From assembly GCA_021828685.1 (NCBI GenBank), contig JAJZDJ010000002.1, forward strand, positions 1 through 64,000: a stretch of 64,000 nt of DNA, in the 5' to 3' direction. The position numbers and the translations under genes are program-made. The DNA comes from Actinomycetes bacterium (GTDB taxonomy: Bacteria; Actinomycetota; Acidimicrobiia; Acidimicrobiales; Palsa-688). This document shows positions 52,562 through 61,766 of the stretch, piece after piece; positions within the stretch are counted from its first letter, which is position 1; the number at the start of each line of letters is the position of its first letter. The notes beneath the pieces are model-generated. The model did no database searches and had not been told where the DNA came from. It saw only the letters and a list, made by a program, of their open reading frames with translations.

Positions 52562-53319
52562 CGAGCCTCCTTGGAGGACAGCAAGGTAAGTGCCCCGCCG
52601 ACGTCCAGGCGACCCTCGTATATAGCCTTTCCTGCGATAATCCCGCCGAGGCCGTCGAGGACCACGAGTGCGGCCACGTCGTCGATCGACCCGACTCCAC
52701 CGGACGCAATGACGCAGCAGGCCCCCTGGTTACCGGCCGCCCTTGTCATTTGGATCACTGACGCCAGCCCGACCAGGTCGGGACCGGCCATGCGCCCGTC
52801 GCGGGCTATGTCAGTGACGATGAGCGCCGCCGCGCCGCCCTCGATCGCCGGGCCTACAAGATCCTCGAGACGTCGACCGGACCGCTCGGTCCAGCCGCGC
52901 AGGCGGACCTCCCCGGCGCGGTGGTCCAGGCCCATCGCAACGCGACCCGGCCAGCGCGAGGCGATCCGGCGAACCAGCGTCGGGTCTTCAATCGCGGCAG
53001 TACCGACCACGACCCGGGCGACCCCGGAGTCAAGAAGCTCGGCGGCGTCCTCTACGCTTCGGACCCCTCCCCCCGCTTGCACCGACACCCCGTCAGGCGC
53101 GACCGTCGAAGCGATTTCTGCGACGACACGACGGTTGACTGGGTCGCCCGTCCTGGCAGCGTCGAGGTCTACGACATGTATCCACCGTGCCCCCAATGCG
53201 GCGAACCCCGCTGCGACGCGCACTGGGTCGTCGTCGTAGACGGTCTCGGTGGCGTAGTCGCCTTCCACCAGGCGCACGCACCGGCCGCCTATCAGGTCTA
53301 TCGCCGGGTACAGATCCAC
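52558..53319 (-). CDS. hisA: HisA, phosphoribosylformimino-AICAR-P isomerase (GTG start at 53319)
   Basis: [70 protein letters not shown]. Confidence 0.93.
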   Translation of the reverse strand: MDLYPAIDLIGGRCVRLVEGDYATETVYDDDPVRVAAGFAALGARWIHVVDLDAARTGDPVNRRVVAEIASTVAPDGVSVQAGGGVRSVEDAAELLDSGVARVVVGTAAIEDPTLVRRIASRWPGRVAMGLDHRAGEVRLRGWTERSGRRLEDLVGPAIEGGAAALIVTDIARDGRMAGPDLVGLASVIQMTRAAGNQGACCVIASGGVGSIDDVAALVVLDGLGGIIAGKAIYEGRLDVGGALTLLSSKEAR

Positions 53320-53960
53320 TACGACGAAACCGGTGTCGATGACGGCAACCCGGCGCGTTGCGAAGCAATACCAGCGAAGTTCGAGAGTATGGCGAGCCCG
53401 ACGTCGCCGGACTTCTCCGGGTGGAACTGCGTTGCCCACAAAGATGGTGCAGCCACAATCGCCGCGACGTCTGTACCGTACTCGCATGTCGCAATGACTC
53501 CGGGGCCGTCAGGTGCAGCGTACGAGTGCACGAAGTAGACCCAAGGCTGCGGAGCGATCCCGGCGAGAAGCGGATCGGAGCGGTCTTTGATGTCGAGCGT
53601 GTTCCATTGCATCTGCGGTCTCTTGACATCGTCGGGGAGTCGCCTGACCACTCCTTCGAGGATGCCAAGTCCGTCGATCTCAGGCGACTCTTCGGATCCT
53701 TCGTAGAGCATCTGCATCCCGACGCAGATACCCAGGAATGGGCGACCCACCCGGATCGCTTCGCGGACCGCGCTCTCCAGGCCGCACGAGCGCAGGCCCT
53801 GCACGCATGCACCGAAATTTCCGACCCCCGGCAAAACAACAGCGTCAGCCGACACGGCGACATCCGGGTCGCTTACGAGGCGCGCGTTCGCACCCACGTG
53901 CAGAAGGGCCTTTTCGGCAGAACGGAGGTTTCCGATGCCGTAGTCGAGGACTGCTATCAA
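53319..53960 (-). CDS. hisH: Imidazole glycerol phosphate synthase subunit HisH
   Basis: IAVLDYGIGNLRSAEKAL, VLPGVGNFGACVQGL, FLGICVGMQMLYEGSEE, TQFHPEKSGDVGL. Confidence 0.96.
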   Translation of the reverse strand: MIAVLDYGIGNLRSAEKALLHVGANARLVSDPDVAVSADAVVLPGVGNFGACVQGLRSCGLESAVREAIRVGRPFLGICVGMQMLYEGSEESPEIDGLGILEGVVRRLPDDVKRPQMQWNTLDIKDRSDPLLAGIAPQPWVYFVHSYAAPDGPGVIATCEYGTDVAAIVAAPSLWATQFHPEKSGDVGLAILSNFAGIASQRAGLPSSTPVSS

Positions 53961-54553
53961 AGCGTGCCTTTGGTGGACGGGACGCTGCCGCCATCTATGC
54001 GCACCGACTCACGCAGCACCCTAGCCACGGCTTTGAACGTCGCTTCGATGATGTGGTGCGTGTTGCGACCGGAGACCATCCGGATATGAAGGGTGATGCC
54101 AGAAGTAGTGACGAAAGCTCGCCAGAATTCCTCCGTCAGTTGAGGGTGGAACGGCGGGTTACCGAGAGGTGACGCGTCGGGACCACCGTGGTCGATCCCG
54201 TAGACGAGGAACGGCCGTCCCGACAGGTCGATTGCTACTGCGATGAGCGCCTCGTCCAGTGGCAGTTCGATGGACGCGAACCGTCTGACCCCCGCCTTGT
54301 CCCCGAGCGCCTCCCTGACACATTCGCCGAGTGCCAAACCGACGTCCTCGACGGTGTGATGCGCGTCGACTTCCAGGTCGCCGCTCGCCGAAACTGTCAT
54401 ATCGATCCCGCCGTGGCGGCCGAGCTGGGCGAGCATATGATCGAAGAATGGCAGTCCTGTCGCCACTTGCGTCTGCCCGCTCCCGTCGAGGCAGATCTGC
54501 ACGCTGACGGTGGTCTCTTTGGTGGTGCGTGAGCGCTGCGCCGCCCGGGTCAT
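53957..54553 (-). CDS. hisB: Imidazoleglycerol-phosphate dehydratase
   Basis: TGLPFFDHMLAQLGRHGGIDM, DLEVDAHHTVEDVGLALGECVREALGDK, RNTHHIIEATFKAVARVLRES; start at ATG 54553. Confidence 0.96.
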   Translation of the reverse strand: MTRAAQRSRTTKETTVSVQICLDGSGQTQVATGLPFFDHMLAQLGRHGGIDMTVSASGDLEVDAHHTVEDVGLALGECVREALGDKAGVRRFASIELPLDEALIAVAIDLSGRPFLVYGIDHGGPDASPLGNPPFHPQLTEEFWRAFVTTSGITLHIRMVSGRNTHHIIEATFKAVARVLRESVRIDGGSVPSTKGTL

Positions 54554-55608
54554 AGGACGTCCTCGAGAGCAGCAATGAACATGTTGTTTTCCTCTCGGGT
54601 TCCGACGGTCACCCGAAGGCAACCGGACAGGCCAGGCCAGCTCGACGTGTCGCGCACCAGCACGCCGGCATCGACGAGTCCCTGCCACACCTCGCCGGCT
54701 TTGCGGGTTTCGGGGCGAAAGAGGATGAAGTTCGCAGAAGAAGGCCACACTGTCACACCGAGCGACTCGAGTGCGGACGACAGGCGGCGACGTTCGGCGA
54801 CGACTGCGGCCACGCGTGCCTGCATCTCGTCGTTGTAACGTACGGCGAGGCATCCTGCCGCCTGCTTCAAGGCGTCCAGGTGGTAGGGCAACGCAACCCG
54901 CTCCAACGCCTCCACCACCGGGGCTGGGCCGACCAGGTAACCGAGGCGGAGGGCCGCCATCGACCATGTCTTGGAGAACGTGCGGGTCACGACCAGCGGG
55001 ACGTCGTCGTCGACAAGCGAGATCGCCGACCAGTCTGCGAACTGGCCGTACGCCTCGTCTACGACGACGAGACCCGCAGCGCCTTCGAGCACCGCCCCGG
55101 CAGTCGTCGGATCGACAGAATTGCCGGTCGGATTGTTGGGCGAGCACAGGAACGTGATATCGGGTCTCGAAGCAGCGTTGAGCTCCGCCACATCGGCAAG
55201 GTCAAGTTCGAAGTCCTCCCGCCTGCGTCCCTCCATCACCGCCGTCGAAGTCAAATGAGCGATATGGCTGTGCAGCGCGTACGTCGGTTCGAACACGGCA
55301 GCGCTCCTGCCAGGGCCGCCGTAGGCGAGGCAGACCGACTGCAGCACCTCGTTGGATCCGTTGGCGCAGAAGACCTGCTCCGGTCGCACACGGTGCAGTT
55401 CCGCCAACGCCTCGCGCAGTCGCGTGGCGGAGCGGTCGGGGTAGCGGTTGTAGCGGACCCGCGTCGCTTCGGCGGCGAGCGCCTCCACCCACGCGTCGGG
55501 CGGGGGGAACGGCGACTCGTTCGTGTTGAGCCTGACGGCCACGTCGACTTGGGGCGAGTGGTATCCCTCGCGAAGCGACAGGTCAGGACGGCACGGGGGC
55601 AGCGTCAC
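54550..55608 (-). CDS. hisC: Histidinol-phosphate aminotransferase (GTG start at 55608)
   Basis: RLNTNESPFPPPDAWVEAL, YNRYPDRSATRLREALAE, CSPNNPTGNSVDP, VVDEAYGQFAD, TRTFSKTWSMAALRLGYLV. Confidence 0.96.
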   Translation of the reverse strand: MTLPPCRPDLSLREGYHSPQVDVAVRLNTNESPFPPPDAWVEALAAEATRVRYNRYPDRSATRLREALAELHRVRPEQVFCANGSNEVLQSVCLAYGGPGRSAAVFEPTYALHSHIAHLTSTAVMEGRRREDFELDLADVAELNAASRPDITFLCSPNNPTGNSVDPTTAGAVLEGAAGLVVVDEAYGQFADWSAISLVDDDVPLVVTRTFSKTWSMAALRLGYLVGPAPVVEALERVALPYHLDALKQAAGCLAVRYNDEMQARVAAVVAERRRLSSALESLGVTVWPSSANFILFRPETRKAGEVWQGLVDAGVLVRDTSSWPGLSGCLRVTVGTREENNMFIAALEDVL

Positions 55609-56960
55609 GACTGCGATACCCTCATCGTCACAGAAAGGGCGTGTGCGGCGAGACCCTCTGACAAAGCCAATGCCTCCACTGGAGCGGCCAAGCGTTCGAG
55701 GCCGGCTCTTGACACCTCTACGACGTGGATCTGCTTGCAGAAGTCGTCTACGCGCAGCGCGTTGGAGAACCTCGCGCTGCGGGCGGTCGGAAGTACGTGG
55801 TTCGGTCCTGCTGCATAGTCGCCGACGCTCGCAGGTGCCCAAGGTCCGACGAACACGGCTCCCGCGCTCATGACCTTGCTGACAAGTGCCGCCGCGTCGG
55901 CGCACATCAGCTCGAGGTGCTCGGCTGCGATGACGTTCGCTGCCTGCATCGCCTGGTCCGGCCCGTCCACCAGCACGCAGAAGCCCCCGCGTTCGAAAGT
56001 CGCCTCGATCGCCTGTCGTCTCGGGGACTGGGCAGTGATGCGGGCGACCTCGCCGGCGATGCGCTTGGCAGCATCTTCGGACCATGTGATCAGGTAGGAA
56101 AGGCCGTCCGGACCGTGCTCGGCCTGCACCACCAGGTCGACTGCGGCAAACGACGGGTCCGTCGTGTCGTCCGCGACGACAGCGACCTCCGACGGGCCCG
56201 TGAACGCAGACGGCACTCCGACCGCCCCCTGTCCTGCGACCATGCGCTCTGCGATCGCCACGTACCTGTTGCCCGGTCCAACTATCACGTCGACGGCCGG
56301 CACCGACTCGGTGCCATAGGCGAGAGCGCCGATAGCCTGTGCGCCCCCGACGCGGTACACCTCGTCGACGCCAGCGACGGCCGCGGCGGCAAGCACCGAC
56401 GTTGCGATCTTGCCGTCCGGTCCTGGCGGGCTGCACATCGCCAGCTCAGCGACACCTGCGACGCGCGCTGGGATCGCTGTCATGAGGACGGTGGAGGCAA
56501 GCGGTGCGAGGCCGCCGGGAACGTATAGGCCCGCCCTTTCGACCGCCAACCGTAGCTCTGTAACTTTTACACCGTCGCGCTCGTATGAGGAGTCGTCGTG
56601 GATTTGCGAACGGTGATAGTCGCCGATGTTGTCGGCTGCTGCTTCGAGAGCGTCGCGCAACGACGGGCTTATATCTCCGAGCGCAGCCTTTACCTCGGCA
56701 GCCTCGACTCGAAGCGATTCGAGGCGGACCCGGTCGAAGCGTTGCGTGGCATCCAGGAGCGCCACGTCACCTCTCGCCTTGACGTCCGCCAGAATGGACC
56801 GGACGACTTGGGCAGCGTCCTCGTCGTCGACGATCTCGGGGGCGGGAAGCAGCTTCGTGAGCGCGCCTGTCCGTCCGCGAAGATCGACCGTTCGAAGTAC
56901 ACCGGAGAGCACGGCGCCGGGTGACGCCGCAGGTTCGTGAAGGGGGGCCATTTGGTCCAT
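55605..56960 (-). CDS. hisD: Histidinol dehydrogenase
   Basis: GLYVPGGLAPLASTVLMTAIPARVAGV, YRVGGAQAIGALAYGTESVPAVDVIVGPGNRYVAIAERMV, TGPSEVAVVADD. Confidence 0.97.
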   Translation of the reverse strand: MDQMAPLHEPAASPGAVLSGVLRTVDLRGRTGALTKLLPAPEIVDDEDAAQVVRSILADVKARGDVALLDATQRFDRVRLESLRVEAAEVKAALGDISPSLRDALEAAADNIGDYHRSQIHDDSSYERDGVKVTELRLAVERAGLYVPGGLAPLASTVLMTAIPARVAGVAELAMCSPPGPDGKIATSVLAAAAVAGVDEVYRVGGAQAIGALAYGTESVPAVDVIVGPGNRYVAIAERMVAGQGAVGVPSAFTGPSEVAVVADDTTDPSFAAVDLVVQAEHGPDGLSYLITWSEDAAKRIAGEVARITAQSPRRQAIEATFERGGFCVLVDGPDQAMQAANVIAAEHLELMCADAAALVSKVMSAGAVFVGPWAPASVGDYAAGPNHVLPTARSARFSNALRVDDFCKQIHVVEVSRAGLERLAAPVEALALSEGLAAHALSVTMRVSQS

Positions 56961-56972
56961 GATGGTACCGCT

Positions 56973-57155
56973 ATGTCCACCGACGCCGAACTCAGCTCAG
57001 CTTCCAGCCGCCTTCACGAGCTGATAGGCCGGATCACCGAGATAGCTGAGGGGCTTGGCTCGGAGGATCACGAGGGGCTCGGGACGGAGCTTTTCGAGGT
57101 CGAGCGGGCGCTTCGCTCGGCACAGCGCCGCCTCGAACGCTTGATCGGGCACTAG
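56973..57155 (+). CDS. Small helical conserved hypothetical protein
   Basis: MSTDAELSSASSRLHELIGRITEIAEGLGSEDHEGLGTELFEVERALRSAQRRLERLIGH; heptad-like helix. Confidence 0.55.
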   Translation: MSTDAELSSASSRLHELIGRITEIAEGLGSEDHEGLGTELFEVERALRSAQRRLERLIGH

Positions 57156-57912
57156 GCGCCCCCGCGGGCTTGTCGATCGCCGCGGGCTTGTCGATCGCCG
57201 CGGGCTTGTCGATCGCCGCGGGCTTGTCCGTCGGCGCCTTACGGGTCGGCGCCTTACGGGTAGGCAACGATGCAGAAGGGCAGATGTCGGCCAGCGCGCA
57301 GTCGGCGCAGCGGGGGCGCCGCGCGATGCAGACTCGCCTGCCGTGGAGTATCAGCGTAAGGCCGAACGACCCCCAGTTACGTGGCGGGAGCAGCGCGCAT
57401 ACATCGGATTCGATCCGAACGGGATCGGTGGACTCGGTCAAGCCGAGCAGTTTCGTGAGCCGTGCCACATGGGTGTCCACAGCAAGGCCGGGGAGGTCGA
57501 ACGCGACGCTCCGGATCACGTTGGCCGTCTTTCGGCCTACCCCGGGCAGGCTGACCAGGTCGTCCATGGCCGTCGGTACCTCGCCAGCGAACCTCTCGTC
57601 CAATTCCCGCCCGAGGCCGATGAGGCTCCGTGCTTTAGCCCGAAAGAACCCGGTCTGGTGGATGATCTCCTCGAGCTCGCCCGTCTCGGCACAAGCAAGG
57701 TCAGCCGGGGTCGGGTATCGGGCGAACAGCGCAGGCGTGACCGAATTGACGCGGATATCTGTGGTCTGCGCGGACAGCACGGTCGCCGCTAGGAGCTGGA
57801 ACGGGCTGTCGAACGCAAGCTCGCACAGGTCCGCAACGCTGCCCGGATAGCAAGCGGCGAGCCTGCTGTGAGCCTCACGGGCACGTCCAGGTAAGGTTCG
57901 GGGTCGGACCAC
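57034..57912 (-). CDS. nth: Endonuclease III with repetitive Lys/Pro/Ala-rich C-terminal tail
   Basis: LLAATVLSAQTTDIRVNSVTPALF, LVSLPGVGRKTANVIRSVAFDLPGLAVDTHVARLTKLLGLT, C-x6-C-x2-C-x5-C Fe-S motif (CIARRPRCADCALADIC). Confidence 0.93.
   Translation of the reverse strand: MVRPRTLPGRAREAHSRLAACYPGSVADLCELAFDSPFQLLAATVLSAQTTDIRVNSVTPALFARYPTPADLACAETGELEEIIHQTGFFRAKARSLIGLGRELDERFAGEVPTAMDDLVSLPGVGRKTANVIRSVAFDLPGLAVDTHVARLTKLLGLTESTDPVRIESDVCALLPPRNWGSFGLTLILHGRRVCIARRPRCADCALADICPSASLPTRKAPTRKAPTDKPAAIDKPAAIDKPAAIDKPAGAPSARSSVRGGAVPSEAPARPRKAPSRAPRDPPSQAPQLSR
57164..57262. repeat. Two adjacent minisatellites: 18-bp x4 (gcgggcttgtcgatcgcc) and 15-bp x2 (ggcgccttacgggtc/a)
   Basis: Counted directly; encodes (DKPAAI)n and (TRKAP)n in the nth tail. 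Confidence 0.93.
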
Positions 57913-57987
57913 CCTGCAAAGATAGGGCGTCCGAGGCTGTAGGACACGCGAGACGTTCCCCCAAACCTTTGCCGGTAGCCTGCAGGA

Positions 57988-58971
57988 GTGCGGCGCATCC
58001 AGGTCAAGTCGAGGTTGGACGACGTGGAGGTCGCGGCAGTATCAGCACTCCTGGGCGCCGCAGAGTCTGCTGATGGTCACGCACCGATCGACGAGCACGC
58101 CTGGCTGGACCTTGTCCAGGGGGGAAGATCGGGGTTCGCGGCGCTCGTGGCCTGGGACGACGATCACGATCATCCGGTCGGTTACGCGCAGGTGAGTCGC
58201 GGGACGGACAGCTGGAGCGTGGAATTCGTCGTCGAACCGCACCACCGGACGCCCGGCAACGCGATCGCTTCCGATCTCCTCGAGCGGGCAGTCGACGTGG
58301 TGGCAAAAGCCGGCGGTGGCCACGTGCACATGTGGGTCAACCAGGCCCGTCCCGAACACGACCGTCTCGCCGCGTCGATCGGTTTGGCCAGGGGACGCAC
58401 CCTCTACCAGATGCGCTGCCCTCTTCCCCTGGGCGCCCCGGAAAGCCATGTCCGGCCTGAGGATCGCCAGGTTGCAGGTGGGATTGCCACCAGAGGCTTT
58501 CGCGTCGGCATCGACGAGAACGAGTGGCTCGCGGTAAACAACCGTGCTTTTCACTGGCATCCCGAACAAGGCGGGTGGGACCTCGACACGATCAAGCAGC
58601 GAGAGGCGGAACCTTGGTTCGACCCTGAGGGCTTTCTGCTGCACGAAGACGCCGAGGGCCACCTCGACGGGTACTGCTGGACGAGGATCCACGCCGATCA
58701 CGACCCGCCCCTCGGCGAGATATACGTCATCGCAGTCGACCCCGAGGCCGCCCGCCCACCCGGACTCGGACGGCGGCTCGTTGACGCCGGCCTCGACTAC
58801 CTCTACCGACGAGGCTTGCGGACGGGGATGCTTTACGTCGATGCCGGAAACGTCAGAGCCGTCAAGCTCTATGTGGACATGGGCTTCGTCGTTAACCATG
58901 TCGACCAGGCGTACGTCGGCGATGTGGCCACATCTGGCATCGTCGAACCGATTGCCGGGGACCAGATATGA
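57988..58971 (+). CDS. mshD: Mycothiol acetyltransferase
   Basis: Two GNAT domains, VNNRAFHWHPEQGGWDLDTIKQREAEPWFDPEGFLLHED, EIYVIAVDPEAARPPGLGRRL. Confidence 0.9.
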   Translation: MRRIQVKSRLDDVEVAAVSALLGAAESADGHAPIDEHAWLDLVQGGRSGFAALVAWDDDHDHPVGYAQVSRGTDSWSVEFVVEPHHRTPGNAIASDLLERAVDVVAKAGGGHVHMWVNQARPEHDRLAASIGLARGRTLYQMRCPLPLGAPESHVRPEDRQVAGGIATRGFRVGIDENEWLAVNNRAFHWHPEQGGWDLDTIKQREAEPWFDPEGFLLHEDAEGHLDGYCWTRIHADHDPPLGEIYVIAVDPEAARPPGLGRRLVDAGLDYLYRRGLRTGMLYVDAGNVRAVKLYVDMGFVVNHVDQAYVGDVATSGIVEPIAGDQI

Positions 58972-60182
58972 CCGTCCCCCCCGCCCGCCTGGCGGCTGTC
59001 GCGAGAGACCCCCTGAGCGCTCCCGCCGGGCGGGTTGACACGCTAGCCGCCGTCAAGCCGCTTCGACTGAGGCCGCCGGGCGCCGGGCGCGGCCTTTACG
59101 ACCTGAGCCTGGAGGAGCTGTCCCACCTGCTCGCAGACCAGCCGCCTTACCGGCTCCGCCAGGTGTGGGAGTCGCTTTACCGCCAAGCCGCCTTGCCCGA
59201 ACAGATGACCGTGCTACCCAAGAATCTGCGCCAGCGCCTCTCCGAAACCGTGCCCGCAGCGCTCCGGCTGGTATCGGAGTCCGTGTCTAGCGACACCCAG
59301 ACCGTCAAGTGGCTTTGGGCAGGTAACGACGGCGTCGGCGTCGAGACGGTCCTCATGCTCTACCAGGACCGTGCGACAGCTTGCGTTTCGAGCCAGGCCG
59401 GCTGCGCCATGGGATGCAAGTTCTGCGCCACCGGCCAAGCCGGACTCGCCCGCCATCTTTCACCCGGCGAGATCCTCGAGCAGGTCGCCGAGGCCCGCCG
59501 ACGGGCCCTTCCGCGGAGGCTCACGAACATCGTCTTCATGGGGATGGGAGAGCCGCTGGCAAACTACGAGAGGCTGTGGGCGTCGATCGAACGGATCCAC
59601 AACGACATGGGCATCTCGGCCAGGCACATCACGGTGTCGACTGTCGGGATCGTCCCCGGCATCCGGCGCATGTCTCACGAGGCGCTTCCCGTCAACCTCG
59701 CCGTCTCGCTGCACGCAGCAAACGACGCCCTCCGCGACCGCCTTGTGCCCATAAACCGCCGTTACCCGCTTTCGGACCTGGTCGAGGCGTGCAGGCAGTA
59801 CCGGGCGGTCAAGAACCGCCGCCTCAGCTTCGAGTGGGCTTTGATCGACGGCGTCAACGACAGCCCCTCGGACGCCAGGGAGCTGGCCGATATCGCATAC
59901 GGCCTCGGCGCACACGTCAACGTGATCCCTCTCAACCCGACGGACGGCTTCGCATTCCGTGGCACCCCTCCCGGCGGGGTGAGACGCTTCCGGGACGAGC
60001 TCTCGGCCTTGGGAGTCAACGTGACCGTCCGCCGCAACCGTGGGACCGAGATCGACGCTGCGTGCGGCCAGCTGAGTTTGCGCGACACGAGAGCGTTGAC
60101 TCCGTCTCAGGGACCGGGAGAAAAGGACGTCGGGGGCACCGAGCAGTCTTCGGAGACTTCGCTCTCAGCTGTCGAAGCCTGA
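58968..60182 (+). CDS. rlmN: 23S rRNA (adenine2503-C2)-methyltransferase, radical SAM
   Basis: PPYRLRQVWESLYRQ, CVSSQAGCAMGCKFCATGQAGLARHL, NIVFMGMGEPLANYE, HITVSTVGIVPGIRRMS; ATGA overlap with mshD. Confidence 0.96.
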   Translation: MTVPPARLAAVARDPLSAPAGRVDTLAAVKPLRLRPPGAGRGLYDLSLEELSHLLADQPPYRLRQVWESLYRQAALPEQMTVLPKNLRQRLSETVPAALRLVSESVSSDTQTVKWLWAGNDGVGVETVLMLYQDRATACVSSQAGCAMGCKFCATGQAGLARHLSPGEILEQVAEARRRALPRRLTNIVFMGMGEPLANYERLWASIERIHNDMGISARHITVSTVGIVPGIRRMSHEALPVNLAVSLHAANDALRDRLVPINRRYPLSDLVEACRQYRAVKNRRLSFEWALIDGVNDSPSDARELADIAYGLGAHVNVIPLNPTDGFAFRGTPPGGVRRFRDELSALGVNVTVRRNRGTEIDAACGQLSLRDTRALTPSQGPGEKDVGGTEQSSETSLSAVEA

Positions 60183-60235
60183 TAATCAGCGAAGGCGCAC
60201 ACCGTTGTTCCCTCCGGTAGTGCAAAAATAGAACC

Positions 60236-60586
60236 ATGGCTTCCACTTCGATTCGCTGGCTGGACAAGACCCAGCCGCAGACACTGATGATGGCCACGGT
60301 CATCATGTACATAAACGCAGCGTTCGGTCTGCTCGACGGCGAGCTTTTCACCCTTGGTGGCATCGGCGCCCTGGTCGTGATCGGGCAGGCTGCAGCGGGC
60401 TTGGGGATAGCTAACGAGAAGAAGTGGGGCTACTGGCTCGGAGTCGGCGTCACAGTCCTGTTCCTTGCGATCCTGGTCCAGTATTTCTCCTTCGTACAGC
60501 TGGTCAACCTCCTGTTCTACGGGGCTCTCCTGGCGCTACTCCTGCATCCTCAAAGCCGGGCGTACCGCAAGACCTGGTTTCGTTGA
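60236..60586 (+). CDS. Small integral membrane protein
   Basis: 116 aa with 3-4 hydrophobic segments. Confidence 0.7.
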   Translation: MASTSIRWLDKTQPQTLMMATVIMYINAAFGLLDGELFTLGGIGALVVIGQAAAGLGIANEKKWGYWLGVGVTVLFLAILVQYFSFVQLVNLLFYGALLALLLHPQSRAYRKTWFR

Positions 60587-60615
60587 GCAAGTCGGACTTG
60601 GCGTAGCCTGATCGC

Positions 60616-61071
60616 ATGACAACGACGATCGAAGGTATCGAGGGACTCAAAAGCCACGTCGGCCAACACCTGGGGTACAGCGACTGGAAGGTGGTCACCC
60701 AGGAGCAGGTGAACCTATTCGCTGACGCCACCGGAGACCATCAGTGGATCCACGTGGACCTGGAGCGCTCGAAGTCCGGTCCGTTCGGCGGACCTATCGC
60801 CCACGGTTACCTGACTTTGTCGTTGACCCCAACGCTTCTCGCCGAGGTCATGGCAGTGTCGGGTATCTCGATGGGAATCAACTACGGCGTCGACAAGCTG
60901 CGCTTCCCGTCGCCGGTTCCGGTGGGATCGAAGTTGCGAGCCGGCGTGGAGCTCGCGAGCGTCGACGACGTGTCCGGCGGCGTTCAGGTGAAGCTGATCG
61001 TCACCTACGAGGTCGAGGGTGCGACCAAGCCCGCCTGCGTCGCCGAGATCCTCTTCAGGTACTACCTCTGA
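60616..61071 (+). CDS. MaoC-like (R)-enoyl-CoA hydratase
   Basis: VTQEQVNLFADATGDHQWIHVDLERSKSGPFGGPIAHGYLTLSL. Confidence 0.92.
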   Translation: MTTTIEGIEGLKSHVGQHLGYSDWKVVTQEQVNLFADATGDHQWIHVDLERSKSGPFGGPIAHGYLTLSLTPTLLAEVMAVSGISMGINYGVDKLRFPSPVPVGSKLRAGVELASVDDVSGGVQVKLIVTYEVEGATKPACVAEILFRYYL

Positions 61072-61100
61072 TCGCTTCTTTACCTCAAGGCGACGAGAAG

Positions 61101-61766
61101 GTGCGCGCTGTGCGCACCATGTTCGATACCATCGCCCCACGCTACGATCTCGTGAACCGGCTGATGACGTTCGGGATAGACAGGTGGTGGCGGCGAATCG
61201 CTGTCAGGGCCTTGTCTGTGGCGCCCGGATCGGTCGTCGTCGACTTGGCTTGCGGCACAGGAGACCTTTGTTGCGACCTCGAACGAGCGGGAATTCAACC
61301 CGTCGGCGTCGACTCGTCGCTCGGTATGCTCACCCACTTCCGGTCGGTCTCGCCAGTTGTGCAGGGCGATGGACTCGCTCTCGGACTAAGAGACAGCTCG
61401 CTCGACGGCGCAATATCGGGTTTTGCGCTCCGGAATTTCGTCGCGCTCGAACCGGTATTCGACGAGCTTTCGAGGGTGCTGCGGCCGGGCGGTCGTATAG
61501 CTCTCCTCGACGTCGCGGTCCCGAAGAATATCGTGCTGCGTGAGACCCACGGTTTCTACTTCAACAAGGTCGTGCCCCAACTCGGCGCGCTCCTATCGGA
61601 CCGGGACGCCTACTGCTATCTGCCGAAGTCCGTTGCGTACCTGCCGCCCGCGGATCGGATCCTCGACATGCTCGACGGCGCCGGTTTTGGGTCCATCCGC
61701 CACCGGTCGCTATCGGGAGGTATCACGCAACTGATCACCGCCACCCGTCGCGTGATTCCTCGATGA
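61101..61766 (+). CDS. menG: Demethylmenaquinone methyltransferase (UbiE/MenG)
   Basis: MFDTIAPRYDLVNRLMTFGIDRWWRRIAVRAL, VVDLACGTGDLCCDLE, LRPGGRIALLDVA; GTG start at 61101 is the best guess. Confidence 0.9.
   Translation: MRAVRTMFDTIAPRYDLVNRLMTFGIDRWWRRIAVRALSVAPGSVVVDLACGTGDLCCDLERAGIQPVGVDSSLGMLTHFRSVSPVVQGDGLALGLRDSSLDGAISGFALRNFVALEPVFDELSRVLRPGGRIALLDVAVPKNIVLRETHGFYFNKVVPQLGALLSDRDAYCYLPKSVAYLPPADRILDMLDGAGFGSIRHRSLSGGITQLITATRRVIPR

Noticed and set aside
54554-55147. Long N-terminal extension of hisB in the ORF track
   Set aside because: It is antisense-free readthrough of hisC in another frame; HisB homology begins near ATG 54553.
55609-56436. N-terminal extension of hisC in the ORF track
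   Set aside because: Overlaps hisD in another frame; HisC homology starts at GTG 55608.
57164-57235. CRISPR-like repeats
   Set aside because: Contiguous 18-bp coding repeats inside nth, no spacers.
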